A stretch of DNA of 64,000 bases. Source: JANQIO01 sp043513815. Lineage in GTDB: Bacteria > Pseudomonadota > Gammaproteobacteria > Pseudomonadales > Halieaceae. Numbering within the stretch: position 1 is the stretch's first letter; each line of letters opens with the position of its first letter. The notes beneath the pieces were generated by a model, which ran no database searches, had not been told where the DNA came from, and saw only the letters and a list, made by a program, of their open reading frames with translations. This document shows, one piece after another, positions 35,099-43,009 of this stretch. The DNA lies in the NCBI GenBank assembly GCA_043513815.1, contig CP121313.1, forward strand, positions 4,154,001 to 4,218,000. Reading direction: 5' to 3'. The translations under genes were made by a program, and so were the position numbers.

Positions 35099-35425
35099 AT
35101 GAAATCACTGTTGGTATCAATACCGTGTTCACTCGTCGTGTCATTGCTGGTGGCAGAGGTCGCTCTGTCCACACTGCAGCTTCCCCGGGAACCTGATCTG
35201 ATGTTCTCGGCGGTCGCCATCACGACGATGTTGCTGTATGAGCGCGGTCTGGCTGAACTCGGCATCATTGGGGCGATTTCCCTGTTCGCTCAAGTAAACG
35301 CCCAGGGGCTGGGCAGCCAGGCCGTTGCTCCCGATATCATGCTCGCGCTGGTAATTGCGTTAATTATTCTGCCAGTTGGCATGCGTGCAATGGGGATGAC
35401 CTTTGAGGCTCCCCGTATTACCTAG
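35099..35425 (+). CDS. Small hydrophobic membrane protein, unrecognised
   Basis: 108 residues with about three membrane helices: residues 3-24, 36-60 and 80-100 (IMLALVIALIILPVGMRAMG). No family recognised. AGGTG precedes the ATG. It stands alone between a CRP-type regulatory region and a strong terminator, which supports it being a real, separately controlled gene. Confidence 0.6.
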   Translation: MKSLLVSIPCSLVVSLLVAEVALSTLQLPREPDLMFSAVAITTMLLYERGLAELGIIGAISLFAQVNAQGLGSQAVAPDIMLALVIALIILPVGMRAMGMTFEAPRIT

Positions 35426-35476
35426 AAAGTACCTGAAAAGTACCTCTCTAAAAGTTCTCCTGGAATGATGTGATTT

Positions 35477-35506
35477 GACCGGTGCTTGCCACCGGTCTTC
35501 TTTTTT
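35477..35506 (+). terminator. Intrinsic terminator after the small membrane protein gene
   Basis: Stem GACCGGTG / CACCGGTC, eight perfect pairs, loop CTTGC, directly followed by TTCTTTTTT. A textbook rho-independent terminator for the + strand, 52 bases after the stop. Confidence 0.85.
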
Positions 35507-35547
35507 GTGGAACCGAAAAAGCGTTGCGATGCGCCAGGACCTGTCGC

Positions 35548-36384
35548 CTAGGCGGCAGGGCTTGCGGCTTCAGTCTCGGCCATCGTTTCAGCTTGCCAGG
35601 CAAACAGGTTCTGCTCGATAAAGAAGAAGGCGAACAGCCACAGGAAAGCGTCCCAGAAATCCAGTAGGTCGCCCTCGAAGCCCCAGTACACCGCAGCCGC
35701 GAAAAGAATACTGTAAAGCACCAGCTTGCCCAGCTTGCTGGCCAGCAGCACCCTGCCCTGGTAGGCGCCCCTCAGCTGCAGGCGCACATCGATTTCCAGC
35801 AGCAGTACCACCAGAATCCAGGTGACCGAGTTGATCACATCAATCCAGGCCAGCCAGCGCGTGGCGCGCAGGGTGTTGGCATCCGCTACCACCTGGCCGC
35901 TGCCGATCTGCCAGAGCTGTCCCTGCAGCATGCCACAGTTGTTTGGGGTCAGCGCCGCGAATTCATCAAGGTAGACCAGAATGGACCAGCCCTCTCCGAG
36001 CCCGCAGGCAGCGACCGCCGAGAGGGGAGTCACGTTACTACCGTAGTAGTAGAACATTTCGACGAAATAGCCGTAGCAGGCGTAGCCAATAAACAGAAAC
36101 GCCACCATGCGCAGCCCGTGCAGGCTCCATTTGACCTTGCCGCGGATGACCTCGTCCGGCAGCACGGAGGTTTCCAGCTCGAACATCAGCAACAGCAGCA
36201 CCCAGGCAGCGGTATCAATCGTGGCTGAAAACGACTGGATCACCTGCTGCGCACTCACCGCACCCTTGAAAAGAATGCCAAAGGAGGTCAACTCTTCCTG
36301 CAGGAACAGACCAACATTGACCATCAGCAGGCCATAGACGGCGTATTTGGTGAACTGGAACCAGCGCGGCTGAACATGCTCCAT
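35548..36384 (-). CDS. Polytopic membrane protein, unrecognised
   Basis: 278 residues with about six or seven membrane helices, for example LLMVNVGLFL, AAWVLLLLMFELE, WLAWIDVINSVTWILVVLLL and a C-terminal pair ending LWLFAFFFIEQNLF. Acidic residues border several helices (LLLMFELE, VLLLEIDVRL). I recognise no family. Its start overlaps the stop of the upstream amidohydrolase gene, so the two are translationally coupled. Confidence 0.6.
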   Translation of the reverse strand: MEHVQPRWFQFTKYAVYGLLMVNVGLFLQEELTSFGILFKGAVSAQQVIQSFSATIDTAAWVLLLLMFELETSVLPDEVIRGKVKWSLHGLRMVAFLFIGYACYGYFVEMFYYYGSNVTPLSAVAACGLGEGWSILVYLDEFAALTPNNCGMLQGQLWQIGSGQVVADANTLRATRWLAWIDVINSVTWILVVLLLEIDVRLQLRGAYQGRVLLASKLGKLVLYSILFAAAVYWGFEGDLLDFWDAFLWLFAFFFIEQNLFAWQAETMAETEAASPAA

Positions 36385-38387
36385 CAGCGGTATACCTCAG
36401 CGCCACGGAACAGCGTCAGCAACACCGCCGTCTCGGCAATGTCACCGGCCCTGCCCGACTCCGCCAGGGCCAGCAAGTCCTGGTCAATCATGACCAGGTC
36501 AGCGTATTTACCCACCTCCAGAGAGCCGGTGTCTTCGGCGTGACCAAACAGGCGAGCCCCGTTGATGGTATAGGCGTCCAGGGCGCTGCGAATATCGATG
36601 CGGCCCGCCTGATTGAGCACCGTACCTTCCTCGTTGGCCCGGGTCACCGCCTGCTGAATATTGTAGAACGGCCGCGGCTCCCGCGTGTCCACCGGGGCAT
36701 CACTGCCCGCCGCCAGCACGCCGCCGAGCTCGGCCAGTTGGGCCGCCGGGTAGGCATTGCTCATGTAATAGGAGTCCGCACGGTACAGCTCATTGATACC
36801 GGCCAGCGCATCAATAAATGGATTGACCGTCATGTCGTAGAAGAACTCCGGCGACACCCAGGCGTAGGTAAATACCAGGTAGAGTCCGAGGTCGCCAATC
36901 CGCTGATAGTCACCGGGGGCGACCAGTTGGATATGGCCCAGACTGTGCAACAAACCGGATCGGCCATTGTTGGCCCGCAGGGCCTCGAAGCCCTCAAGCG
37001 CGGTGCGTACCGCGCGGTCGCCAATGACATGGGCGTGAATCTTTATCCCCGCGGCGTCCAGCGCCTGCATGTAGGCGTGAATGAAATCCGCTGGATGCTC
37101 AAGTACACCCCTGCTAAGGCGGCACTGCTGCGGGTAAAAACCTAACTCACGATGGAAAACCTTGTTCACTTCGCTGGACAGGTAATGATCCCAGGCGTCG
37201 CGCACCTTCTGGCACAGCTCACTGCTGGTATCCACATAGCCGACGATTTCCGCACTGCCTGCCTCCAGGTCAATGGCGAAACGGGGCTGCTGGTAGGGAT
37301 TGATCACCGCCGCATTGGGTAGGGTGGGCGGGTCGTTGAGCGGGTTACCTTCCAGGACGCCGTCCACAAAGATCTTGGCGGTATCGACGGTGAGCTGGGG
37401 TAAGGGGTCGTACTCCTGGCGCAGGCGCTGGATGTCGGCGACCATCTGTGCCACGTCGATGCCTCCGCTGCTCGTGTAGGAGGGCACATCCAGGAATAGC
37501 GCGGCAGACAGGTTGAAACCCATGTCACCGCTGTCCAGCAAGGCCTTGTAGGCCCGCAGGCTGTGGGGCGACGTCGCTGCGTCCAGTACCGAGGTGATGC
37601 CGTTGGCGGCGAGCTTTTGTGACATCTCGCTCATCAACTCCGGCGGCAGCTCGCCGGACAGCATGCCCATGGGTGGCTGGACCAGCTCGCGAGCCGTTTC
37701 GTGCAGCTCACCGTTGGGCACGCCGGCGGCGTCCACGCCGACCACATCCTGGTATTCGGCAAAATCGCCGGCCAGCGTGTCGGCGTTAATACCAACCCTC
37801 ACACCTTTCTCGTTCACCGCCAGCTTGAGCGCCGCTGAATTCACCGCCCCGTGGTGGCCGTCGTTACCCCAAAGGATGACGGGGTTGTCGGGCGCCGCCG
37901 CATCCAGTGCCTGGCGCAGATTGGCAATGCCGCCGCTGGGCTGGTTGCCTACGGCAAAGTTCCACTGGGCAACCGCCAGCCACTCACCCGCGGGAAGATC
38001 GCGCTCAGCAATACAGCCTCGGACAAGGTCAGCCAGGCCAGCCAGGTCCAGCGCTTCACTGTCGATGTCGCAGCTGCCGTCGTCAACGATGGCCATGGGA
38101 TGAATGTGCATATCGTGCAGGCCGGGCAGCAGCATGCGCCCGTCGAGATCCACTACTTCAGTGGCTTCGCCAACCAATGCCTGGGCGCCGCTATCGTCAC
38201 CGACATAAACGATGCGTTCACCCAGCGTCGCGAGAGCCGACACGGTCGCTTGCCCCTCGTTTGCGGTATAGACCACGCCATTGAAGAAGACACGATCGGC
38301 GACCTCGGGTGCTGCGCTGCGCTCAGCGCAGCCGATCAGCAGGGTAGACGCCAGTGCCAGAACGCTGACAACGCTTGCTCTCGTCAT
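36384..38387 (-). CDS. YtcJ-type amidohydrolase lipoprotein
   Basis: 667 residues with a lipoprotein signal (ASTLLIGC, lipobox cysteine at 20). The amidohydrolase-3 pattern is present: GRMLLPGLHDMHIHPMA with the HxH metal motif, IKIHAHVIGDRAVRTALEGF, and a C-terminal ALDAYTINGARLFGHAEDTG / KYADLVMIDQDLL end. YtcJ relatives hydrolyse exocyclic amides or formamides; the substrate is unknown. Export as a lipoprotein suggests periplasmic or outer-membrane action. One-base overlap with the downstream membrane protein gene. Confidence 0.82.
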   Translation of the reverse strand: MTRASVVSVLALASTLLIGCAERSAAPEVADRVFFNGVVYTANEGQATVSALATLGERIVYVGDDSGAQALVGEATEVVDLDGRMLLPGLHDMHIHPMAIVDDGSCDIDSEALDLAGLADLVRGCIAERDLPAGEWLAVAQWNFAVGNQPSGGIANLRQALDAAAPDNPVILWGNDGHHGAVNSAALKLAVNEKGVRVGINADTLAGDFAEYQDVVGVDAAGVPNGELHETARELVQPPMGMLSGELPPELMSEMSQKLAANGITSVLDAATSPHSLRAYKALLDSGDMGFNLSAALFLDVPSYTSSGGIDVAQMVADIQRLRQEYDPLPQLTVDTAKIFVDGVLEGNPLNDPPTLPNAAVINPYQQPRFAIDLEAGSAEIVGYVDTSSELCQKVRDAWDHYLSSEVNKVFHRELGFYPQQCRLSRGVLEHPADFIHAYMQALDAAGIKIHAHVIGDRAVRTALEGFEALRANNGRSGLLHSLGHIQLVAPGDYQRIGDLGLYLVFTYAWVSPEFFYDMTVNPFIDALAGINELYRADSYYMSNAYPAAQLAELGGVLAAGSDAPVDTREPRPFYNIQQAVTRANEEGTVLNQAGRIDIRSALDAYTINGARLFGHAEDTGSLEVGKYADLVMIDQDLLALAESGRAGDIAETAVLLTLFRGAEVYR

Positions 38388-38437
38388 GCATGCTCTCGGT
38401 AGTGCCGGCTACTACACCGGGCCGGCTGAAATGGATG

Positions 38438-39772
38438 TCACACGTTCAACAGCAGGTGCTCGCGCTCCCAGGAGCTGATCACCCGGTTGAACTCCTCGAA
38501 CTCATCGAGTTTTACCGCAGTATATGCGCGCAGGAATAGATCCCCAAAAATGTCCACCAGCGCCGGGGTGCTCATCAGGTTGCGCAGGCCTTCTTCCAGG
38601 GTGCGCGCCACCTCGATATCGTCTTCATTGGCGGTGCCCTGGTGTGGCTCAGTCGGCGTGAGGCCCAGCTCCATGCCCAGCAGGCCGCTGGCCAGGCTGG
38701 CGGCAATAGCCAGGTAAGGATTGGCATCAGCGCCGGGGAAGCGGTTTTCCACCCGGGTGGCGGCGGCGTCGCTTTCCGGCACCCGGAATGCGGTGGTGCG
38801 GTTGTCGATACCCCAGTTGAGATTGATGGGAGCGGAAATATCCGGCGCCAGCCGACGGTAGGAATTCACGTTCGGTGCATAGAGGCTGATCAGGTCGGGC
38901 GTAAAGCGCTGCAGCCCGGCGATATAGGCCAGAAACTCTGGCGTGTGGCTGCCGTCGTCTGTGGCGAAGATATTGCTACCTTCGCTATTGAGAATACTCT
39001 GGTGAATATGCAGGGCGCTGCCCGGCTCTTTCTGCATCGGCCGCGCCATGAAGGTGGCGTACATGTCGTGCTGCAGGGCCGTCTCGCGGACCGTGCGCTT
39101 GAAAGCGAACACCTGGTCAGCCAGGTTGAGCGCGTCGCCATGGAGGAAGTTGATTTCCATCTGCGCCACACCGTTCTCGTGAATCAGCGTATCGGCGTCC
39201 AGCTTCTGCGCCTCGGCAAAGTCGTACATGTCCTCCACGAAATCCTCGAACTCGGCCACCGCATCAATGCTGTAGGACTGGCGCGACATTTCCGGACGAC
39301 CGCTGCGGCCGGTGGGGGCGACCAGCTCGTTGTCTGGATCGGTATTGCGGCTGACCAGATAGAACTCGACCTCCGGGGCAACGACCGGCGTGAGACCTTT
39401 CTTCTCGTAGAGAGCCAGCACACGCTTGAGGATATTGCGGGTGGCCAGGGGGTGGGGCTCGCCCTCCGGGGTATAACAGTCGTGAATGATCTGTGCGGTG
39501 GGTTCCCGCGCCCACGGGACGAGGCGCATGGTGTTGGGGTCCGGCTTGAGGATCATGTCGGCGTCAGTGGGCGCAACGAAGTCCCAGTGCTCATCGCTGT
39601 ACTCACCGGTTACGGTCTGGATCAGGATGCTTTCCGGCAGCTTGGGATACCCGCCCTGCATGAACTGCCCCGCGGGAATAAACTTGCCGCGGGCATTGCC
39701 TGTGAGGTCGGGCACCATGGCCTCAACTTCCGAAATCTCCTGCTCACGTAACCACTGTTCGATGACGTCCAT
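38438..39772 (-). CDS. puuA: Gamma-glutamylpolyamine synthetase, PuuA-like (glutamine synthetase family)
   Basis: 444 residues of the glutamine-synthetase fold. Conserved blocks: VVAPEVEFYLV, QMEINFLHGDALNLADQVF, KEPGSALHIHQSI, INLNWGIDNRTTAFRVP and VENRFPGADANPYLAIAASL. This pattern fits PuuA/Spu-type enzymes that ligate glutamate to putrescine or other polyamines rather than ammonia-using GlnA. The divergent puuB-like oxidase supports a polyamine catabolic role. Later pathway genes are not in the window. Confidence 0.85.
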   Translation of the reverse strand: MDVIEQWLREQEISEVEAMVPDLTGNARGKFIPAGQFMQGGYPKLPESILIQTVTGEYSDEHWDFVAPTDADMILKPDPNTMRLVPWAREPTAQIIHDCYTPEGEPHPLATRNILKRVLALYEKKGLTPVVAPEVEFYLVSRNTDPDNELVAPTGRSGRPEMSRQSYSIDAVAEFEDFVEDMYDFAEAQKLDADTLIHENGVAQMEINFLHGDALNLADQVFAFKRTVRETALQHDMYATFMARPMQKEPGSALHIHQSILNSEGSNIFATDDGSHTPEFLAYIAGLQRFTPDLISLYAPNVNSYRRLAPDISAPINLNWGIDNRTTAFRVPESDAAATRVENRFPGADANPYLAIAASLASGLLGMELGLTPTEPHQGTANEDDIEVARTLEEGLRNLMSTPALVDIFGDLFLRAYTAVKLDEFEEFNRVISSWEREHLLLNV

Positions 39773-39814
39773 AAAAAGCGCCTGCTTGCCGAAAGCGTTG
39801 ATTATGACAAGAAA

Positions 39815-39853
39815 CCGAATTATTATTCAACATTAATTCGAATGATTATTCGG
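39815..39853. promoter_or_regulatory. Long inverted repeat between puuA- and puuB-like genes
   Basis: Left arm CCGAATTATTATTCAA (39815-39830) and right arm TTCGAATGATTATTCGG (39837-39853) form an imperfect inverted repeat. It is AT-rich and fills the short divergent region, ending eight bases before the puuB ATG. It is a natural candidate operator for the TetR regulator encoded just downstream of puuB. Confidence 0.55.
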
Positions 39854-39861
39854 CTTTAATA

Positions 39862-41148
39862 ATGACTGCAACCACACACGTGAACTCCTGGTACGCCGCC
39901 AGTGCCCCGGCCATTGACGAATTCCCCCCACTGCAGGGAGAACTGGAGGCGGACGTTTGTATCGTCGGCGGCGGTTTCACCGGCCTGTCCAGCGCGATTC
40001 ACCTGCGTGACAAGGGTTACAGCGTGGTTGTACTGGAGGCCCAACGCGTGGCCTGGGGCGCCTCCGGGCGCAATGGCGGCCACTGCAGCACCGGCCAGCG
40101 CGCCGACCAGGAGAGCCTGGAACAGCGCGTGGGTCGAGAGCAGGCGCGACGTCTGTGGGACCTGGGCCTGGAGGCGGTGGGAACCGTGACCGGCCTGATC
40201 GACCGCTTCAACATCGACTGCGAGCTGAAGTCCGGCGATCTGCACGTGGCCTCCAAACGCTCCCACGTCGATGGCCTCAAGGCCTATGCCGACAAACTTC
40301 GCGAAGACTACGACTACCATGAAGCTCGCTTCGTCGAGCGCGAGGAACTGGAACAGATGACCAGCTCCCGGCGATTTCACGCCGGTATGTCTGACGGCGG
40401 CGGCCGCCACCTTCACCCCCTCAAGTACGCCCTGGGCCTGGCCCGGGCGGCACGTGACCTGGGCGCCGCCATCCACGAAGACAGCCGGGTTACCGGCTAC
40501 CATGAGGGCGAGCAGGTGGTTGTGAGGACTGACCAGGGCAGCGTGAAGGCGCGCTTCATGATCCTGGCTTGCAACGGCTACCTGGAGCACCTGTCGCGGC
40601 CGCTGGCCGGCAAGATCATGCCCATCAACAACTTTGTGCTGGCTACCGAGCCTCTGGGCGAGGAACGGGCGCGGTCGTTGATTCGGGACGACTGCGCCAT
40701 GTCTGACAGCCTGTTTGTGATCAACTACTGGAAGCTGACCCAGGACTGGCGCCTGCTGTTCGGCGGCGGCGAGTCCTACTCCCGGCGCTTTCCATCCGAC
40801 ATTCAGGGCCTGGTTCGAAATTGTATGCTTGGCGTTTACCCGGAGCTGGGCGACGTCAAAATCGACTACGCCTGGGGTGGCACCCTGGCCATCACCATGT
40901 CGCGCATGCCCCATTTTGGCCGCCTGTCCGGCAACGTCTTTTTTGCCCATGGCTACTCCGGCCACGGCATCACTATTGCGTCCCTGGCCGGCAAACTCAT
41001 GGCCGAGGCCATCAGCGGCACCGCCGAACGGTTTGACGTGATGGCCAGCGTCCCCGCCCCCACCTTTCCCGGCGGCACGCTGTTGCGCTGGCCGGGATTG
41101 GTGCTGGCCATGGGCTGGCACGCCATGCTCGACCGGATAGGAAACTAG
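39862..41148 (+). CDS. puuB: Gamma-glutamylputrescine oxidase-like FAD oxidoreductase (PuuB-like)
   Basis: 428 residues of the DadA/DAO family. The FAD loop is VCIVGGGFTGLSSAIHLRDK near 32, followed by VAWGASGRNGGHCSTGQR. The C-terminal block is ITMSRMPHFGRLSGNVFFAHGYSGHG. PuuB oxidises gamma-glutamylputrescine to the aldehyde; the paired PuuA-like synthetase makes that reading likely, though other amines are possible. The TetR gene follows after three bases. Confidence 0.82.
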   Translation: MTATTHVNSWYAASAPAIDEFPPLQGELEADVCIVGGGFTGLSSAIHLRDKGYSVVVLEAQRVAWGASGRNGGHCSTGQRADQESLEQRVGREQARRLWDLGLEAVGTVTGLIDRFNIDCELKSGDLHVASKRSHVDGLKAYADKLREDYDYHEARFVEREELEQMTSSRRFHAGMSDGGGRHLHPLKYALGLARAARDLGAAIHEDSRVTGYHEGEQVVVRTDQGSVKARFMILACNGYLEHLSRPLAGKIMPINNFVLATEPLGEERARSLIRDDCAMSDSLFVINYWKLTQDWRLLFGGGESYSRRFPSDIQGLVRNCMLGVYPELGDVKIDYAWGGTLAITMSRMPHFGRLSGNVFFAHGYSGHGITIASLAGKLMAEAISGTAERFDVMASVPAPTFPGGTLLRWPGLVLAMGWHAMLDRIGN

Positions 41149-41151
41149 GCC

Positions 41152-41775
41152 ATGATCGAGCCTCGCAAGCGCAAGCTGACCCAGCAGCGCACGCCGCGGC
41201 AGCTGCGCTCACATCAGCGCCGCGAAGATATTCTACAGACCACAGCGGCCTTGCTGGACCGGGTCGGTTTCGATGACCTCACCACCATTCTCATCGCCCG
41301 CGAAATGGGTATTTCAGTAGGCAGCCTGTACCACTACTTTCCCAACAAGCAGGCCATCCTCTACGCCATGGGCGAACAGTGGCTGGCTGAGCAGACCCGG
41401 GCCCTGGAAGAAATCGCCGCGGAAGACCTGGAGAGCATGGACCTCGAGACCTTCGTGGATGTGGCCTTTCCGCGCCTGCTGGCGGTCTACCGTGAACAGC
41501 GCGGCCTGCTGCCCCTGGTGCAGGCCATGTGGGCGGTGCCGGAGTTACGCGACCTGGACGACGAGCACGACGAAATCATCATCAGCCGCCTGGCAGCGAT
41601 GTTCCAGCGCCTGGGAATACCCCAGGGCAAGGCCGAGCGCGAACGCCGCGGCCGCCTGATGCTGGAAATGACCCACGCCCTGTTCATCAGTATCGTCGAG
41701 CAATCCGGTGCCCGCGCCGCGCGCAGCCTGGCGGATCTCAAGGCCCTGGGGCTGACACTGCTCTCGCGAGACTGA
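41152..41775 (+). CDS. TetR-family transcriptional regulator
   Basis: 207 residues. The helix-turn-helix lies about residues 22-70, with ILQTTAALLDRVGFDDLTTI and MGISVGSLYHYFPNKQAIL. The C-terminal ligand domain is unassigned. Immediately downstream of puuB, it is the likely local regulator of the puu genes. Confidence 0.85.
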   Translation: MIEPRKRKLTQQRTPRQLRSHQRREDILQTTAALLDRVGFDDLTTILIAREMGISVGSLYHYFPNKQAILYAMGEQWLAEQTRALEEIAAEDLESMDLETFVDVAFPRLLAVYREQRGLLPLVQAMWAVPELRDLDDEHDEIIISRLAAMFQRLGIPQGKAERERRGRLMLEMTHALFISIVEQSGARAARSLADLKALGLTLLSRD

Positions 41776-41811
41776 TCTCATGCCGGCAAAAACTTCTTGC
41801 CATATCTCGTT

Positions 41812-41831
41812 ATTTCGATATTATTCGAAAT
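41812..41831. promoter_or_regulatory. ArsR-type operator overlapping the arsR start region
   Basis: ATTTCGA-N6-TCGAAAT, seven perfect pairs, ending one base before the arsR ATG. It occupies the place of a ribosome-binding site, so the message may be leaderless or nearly so. A close copy occurs at 42225-42240. Confidence 0.55.
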
Positions 41832-42168
41832 ATGGAATCAGATCTCGCCATTCACGCTGACCGGCTCGCCGCCATCGGCAACGAGGCCCGGCTTGGAATT
41901 CTCAAGCTGCTGCTGAACACCTATCCCTCGGAAATGAGCGCGGGCGAAATCAGCAAGGCAGCCGGCATCCCGGGCTCAACCCTGTCACACCACCTGGAAA
42001 CGGCTGCGCCGGGAAGGGCTGGTCAAGTCCCGCAAGGACCGACAGTGGGTGTGGTACCAGGCCAATGCCGACACCCTGGGCGAGTTGCTGAACTTTCTTT
42101 ACCACGACTGCTGCAGTGGCTGCGGCGTGGAGATTGACGCCCTGAACACGGGAACGGCAAGACCATGA
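41832..42168 (+). pseudogene. arsR: ArsR-family regulator with an apparent +1 frameshift
   Basis: From the ATG at 41832 the frame reads a normal ArsR winged helix up to GSTLSHHLE (codon 56, ending 41999). It then turns into a proline- and glycine-rich sequence that stops at 42137. Skipping one A of the AAA at 41998-42000 restores RLRREGLVKSRKDRQWVWYQ and runs to TGA at 42166. The repaired protein has 111 residues and ends with a cysteine cluster (DCCSGCGVE, Cys93, Cys94, Cys97), as in arsenite-sensing ArsR proteins. It may be a true mutation, a sequencing error, or less likely recoding. Confidence 0.75.
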
Positions 42169-42224
42169 ATATCGCCAGGTTGAATATCCCCTCGGTGTAC
42201 TTCGGCCCCTTTTTTGTCGAAGTA

Positions 42225-42240
42225 TTTCGATTATTCGAAA
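42225..42240. promoter_or_regulatory. Second ArsR-type operator, upstream of arsI
   Basis: TTTCGA-TTAT-TCGAAA, six perfect pairs, about 60 bases before the arsI ATG and just after the arsR stop. Its TATTTCGA core and TATTCGAAA arm are shared with the site at the arsR start. Confidence 0.5.
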
Positions 42241-42299
42241 AATACCGTTGCAAGCGGTCCAACACATGCCGTGGCCTGTCCACGGAGGAGCTAAAAGAC

Positions 42300-42671
42300 A
42301 TGAGCAGAATCCACATTGCACTCAACACCCATCGTTTCGATGAGTCCATCGTCTTCTACAGCAAGCTGTTCGGTCAGGAGCCCGCCAAACGCCGGGAGCG
42401 CTGGGCCAAGTTCGATATTGCCAACCCGGCCCTCAACCTGACCCTTAACCAGGCTGAGCAGCCCGTAGAGGGAAGCCAGATCAGTCATCTCGGCATCGAA
42501 GTGGAAGATTCGGCCACAGTGACCGCGATGGAGGAACGCCTGCAACGCCTTGGCCTGAAGACCACCCCGGAAACGAACACCACCTGCTGCTACGCCCTAC
42601 AGGACAAGACCTGGGTCACCGACCCCAATGGCCACGCCTGGGAGTTCTTCCACGTAAAGGGGGATGCCTGA
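42300..42671 (+). CDS. arsI: ArsI-like C-As lyase (vicinal oxygen chelate / CadI family)
   Basis: 123 residues of the glyoxalase fold. Candidate Fe(II) ligands are His5 (SRIHIALNT), His63 (ISHLGIEVE) and Glu115 (AWEFF). The vicinal cysteines Cys96-Cys97 in TTCCYA are those that bind organoarsenicals in characterised ArsI, at the same spacing. ArsI cleaves methyl or aryl carbon-arsenic bonds using oxygen. The ATG at 42300 follows GGAGGAG; a longer start at 42165 overlapping the arsR stop would add 45 residues unlike the family and run through the operator. Confidence 0.8.
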   Translation: MSRIHIALNTHRFDESIVFYSKLFGQEPAKRRERWAKFDIANPALNLTLNQAEQPVEGSQISHLGIEVEDSATVTAMEERLQRLGLKTTPETNTTCCYALQDKTWVTDPNGHAWEFFHVKGDA

Positions 42672-42769
42672 AAGGCTAAATAAGTAAATAGGTTGAACGC
42701 CGCCCGATTGGGCCGTACAGGCTCAGTTGGGTAGCCGTGAATCCGATCAATAGAGGTAAAAAAGGAAAT

Positions 42770-42846
42770 TGGTCGGTGTGAGAGGATTCGAACCTCCGAC
42801 CCCTTCCTCCCGAAGGAAGTGCGCTACCAGGCTGCGCTACACACCG
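42770..42846 (-). tRNA. tRNA-Pro (anticodon CGG)
   Basis: 77 bases with a full cloverleaf on the minus strand: acceptor CGGTGTG / CACACCG, D arm TAGCGCAGCCTGGTAGCGC, anticodon stem CTTCC / GGAAG with loop TTCGGGA (anticodon CGG), T arm GGAGGTTCGAATCCTC. The 3' CCA is encoded. Very close to E. coli proK. A T-rich run (CCTTTTTTACC) follows within about ten bases and should end transcription. Confidence 0.97.
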
Positions 42847-42877
42847 ATACCGGGTCCGAAGACCTGAGAGGCGCGCT

Positions 42878-42905
42878 ACTATACCAGAGCGCGACCTTTA
42901 GTAAA
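42878..42905 (-). promoter_or_regulatory. Promoter of tRNA-Pro
   Basis: On the minus strand a -10 box TATAGT (42878-42883) and a -35-like TTTACT (42900-42905) are separated by 16 bases. A GC-rich discriminator (AGCGCGCC) follows, typical of stringently controlled stable-RNA promoters. The -35-like element sits at the edge of the tandem array. Confidence 0.6.
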
Positions 42906-42999
42906 GACCGCCGCAGGCGCAAGTAAAGACCGCCGCAGGCGCAAGTAAAGACCGCCGCAGGCGCAAGTAAACACCGCCGCAGGCGCAAGTAAAGACCGC
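42901..42999. repeat. 22-bp tandem repeat array, about 4.5 copies
   Basis: Copies at 42901-42922, 42923-42944, 42945-42966 and 42967-42988, plus an 11-base partial copy at 42989-42999. All full copies are identical except one G-to-C change in copy 4. Each unit contains GTAAA at its left end (TTTAC on the minus strand) and GCCGCAGGCGC. There is no unique spacer between copies, so this is a simple tandem array and not CRISPR. Confidence 0.9.
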
Positions 43000-43009
43000 G
43001 GCCGCCTGG

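Noticed and set aside
39856..41121. A 421-codon reading frame antisense to puuB
   Set aside because: The plus-strand protein is a clear FAD oxidoreductase; the antisense translation is low-complexity.
42165..42299. Longer start for the ArsI-like protein overlapping the arsR stop (ATGA)
   Set aside because: The extra 45 residues have no family match and run through a TTTCGA/TCGAAA operator; GGAGGAG supports the ATG at 42300.
42901..42999. Tandem repeats as a possible CRISPR array
   Set aside because: Copies are directly adjacent with no unique spacers, and no cas genes are present.
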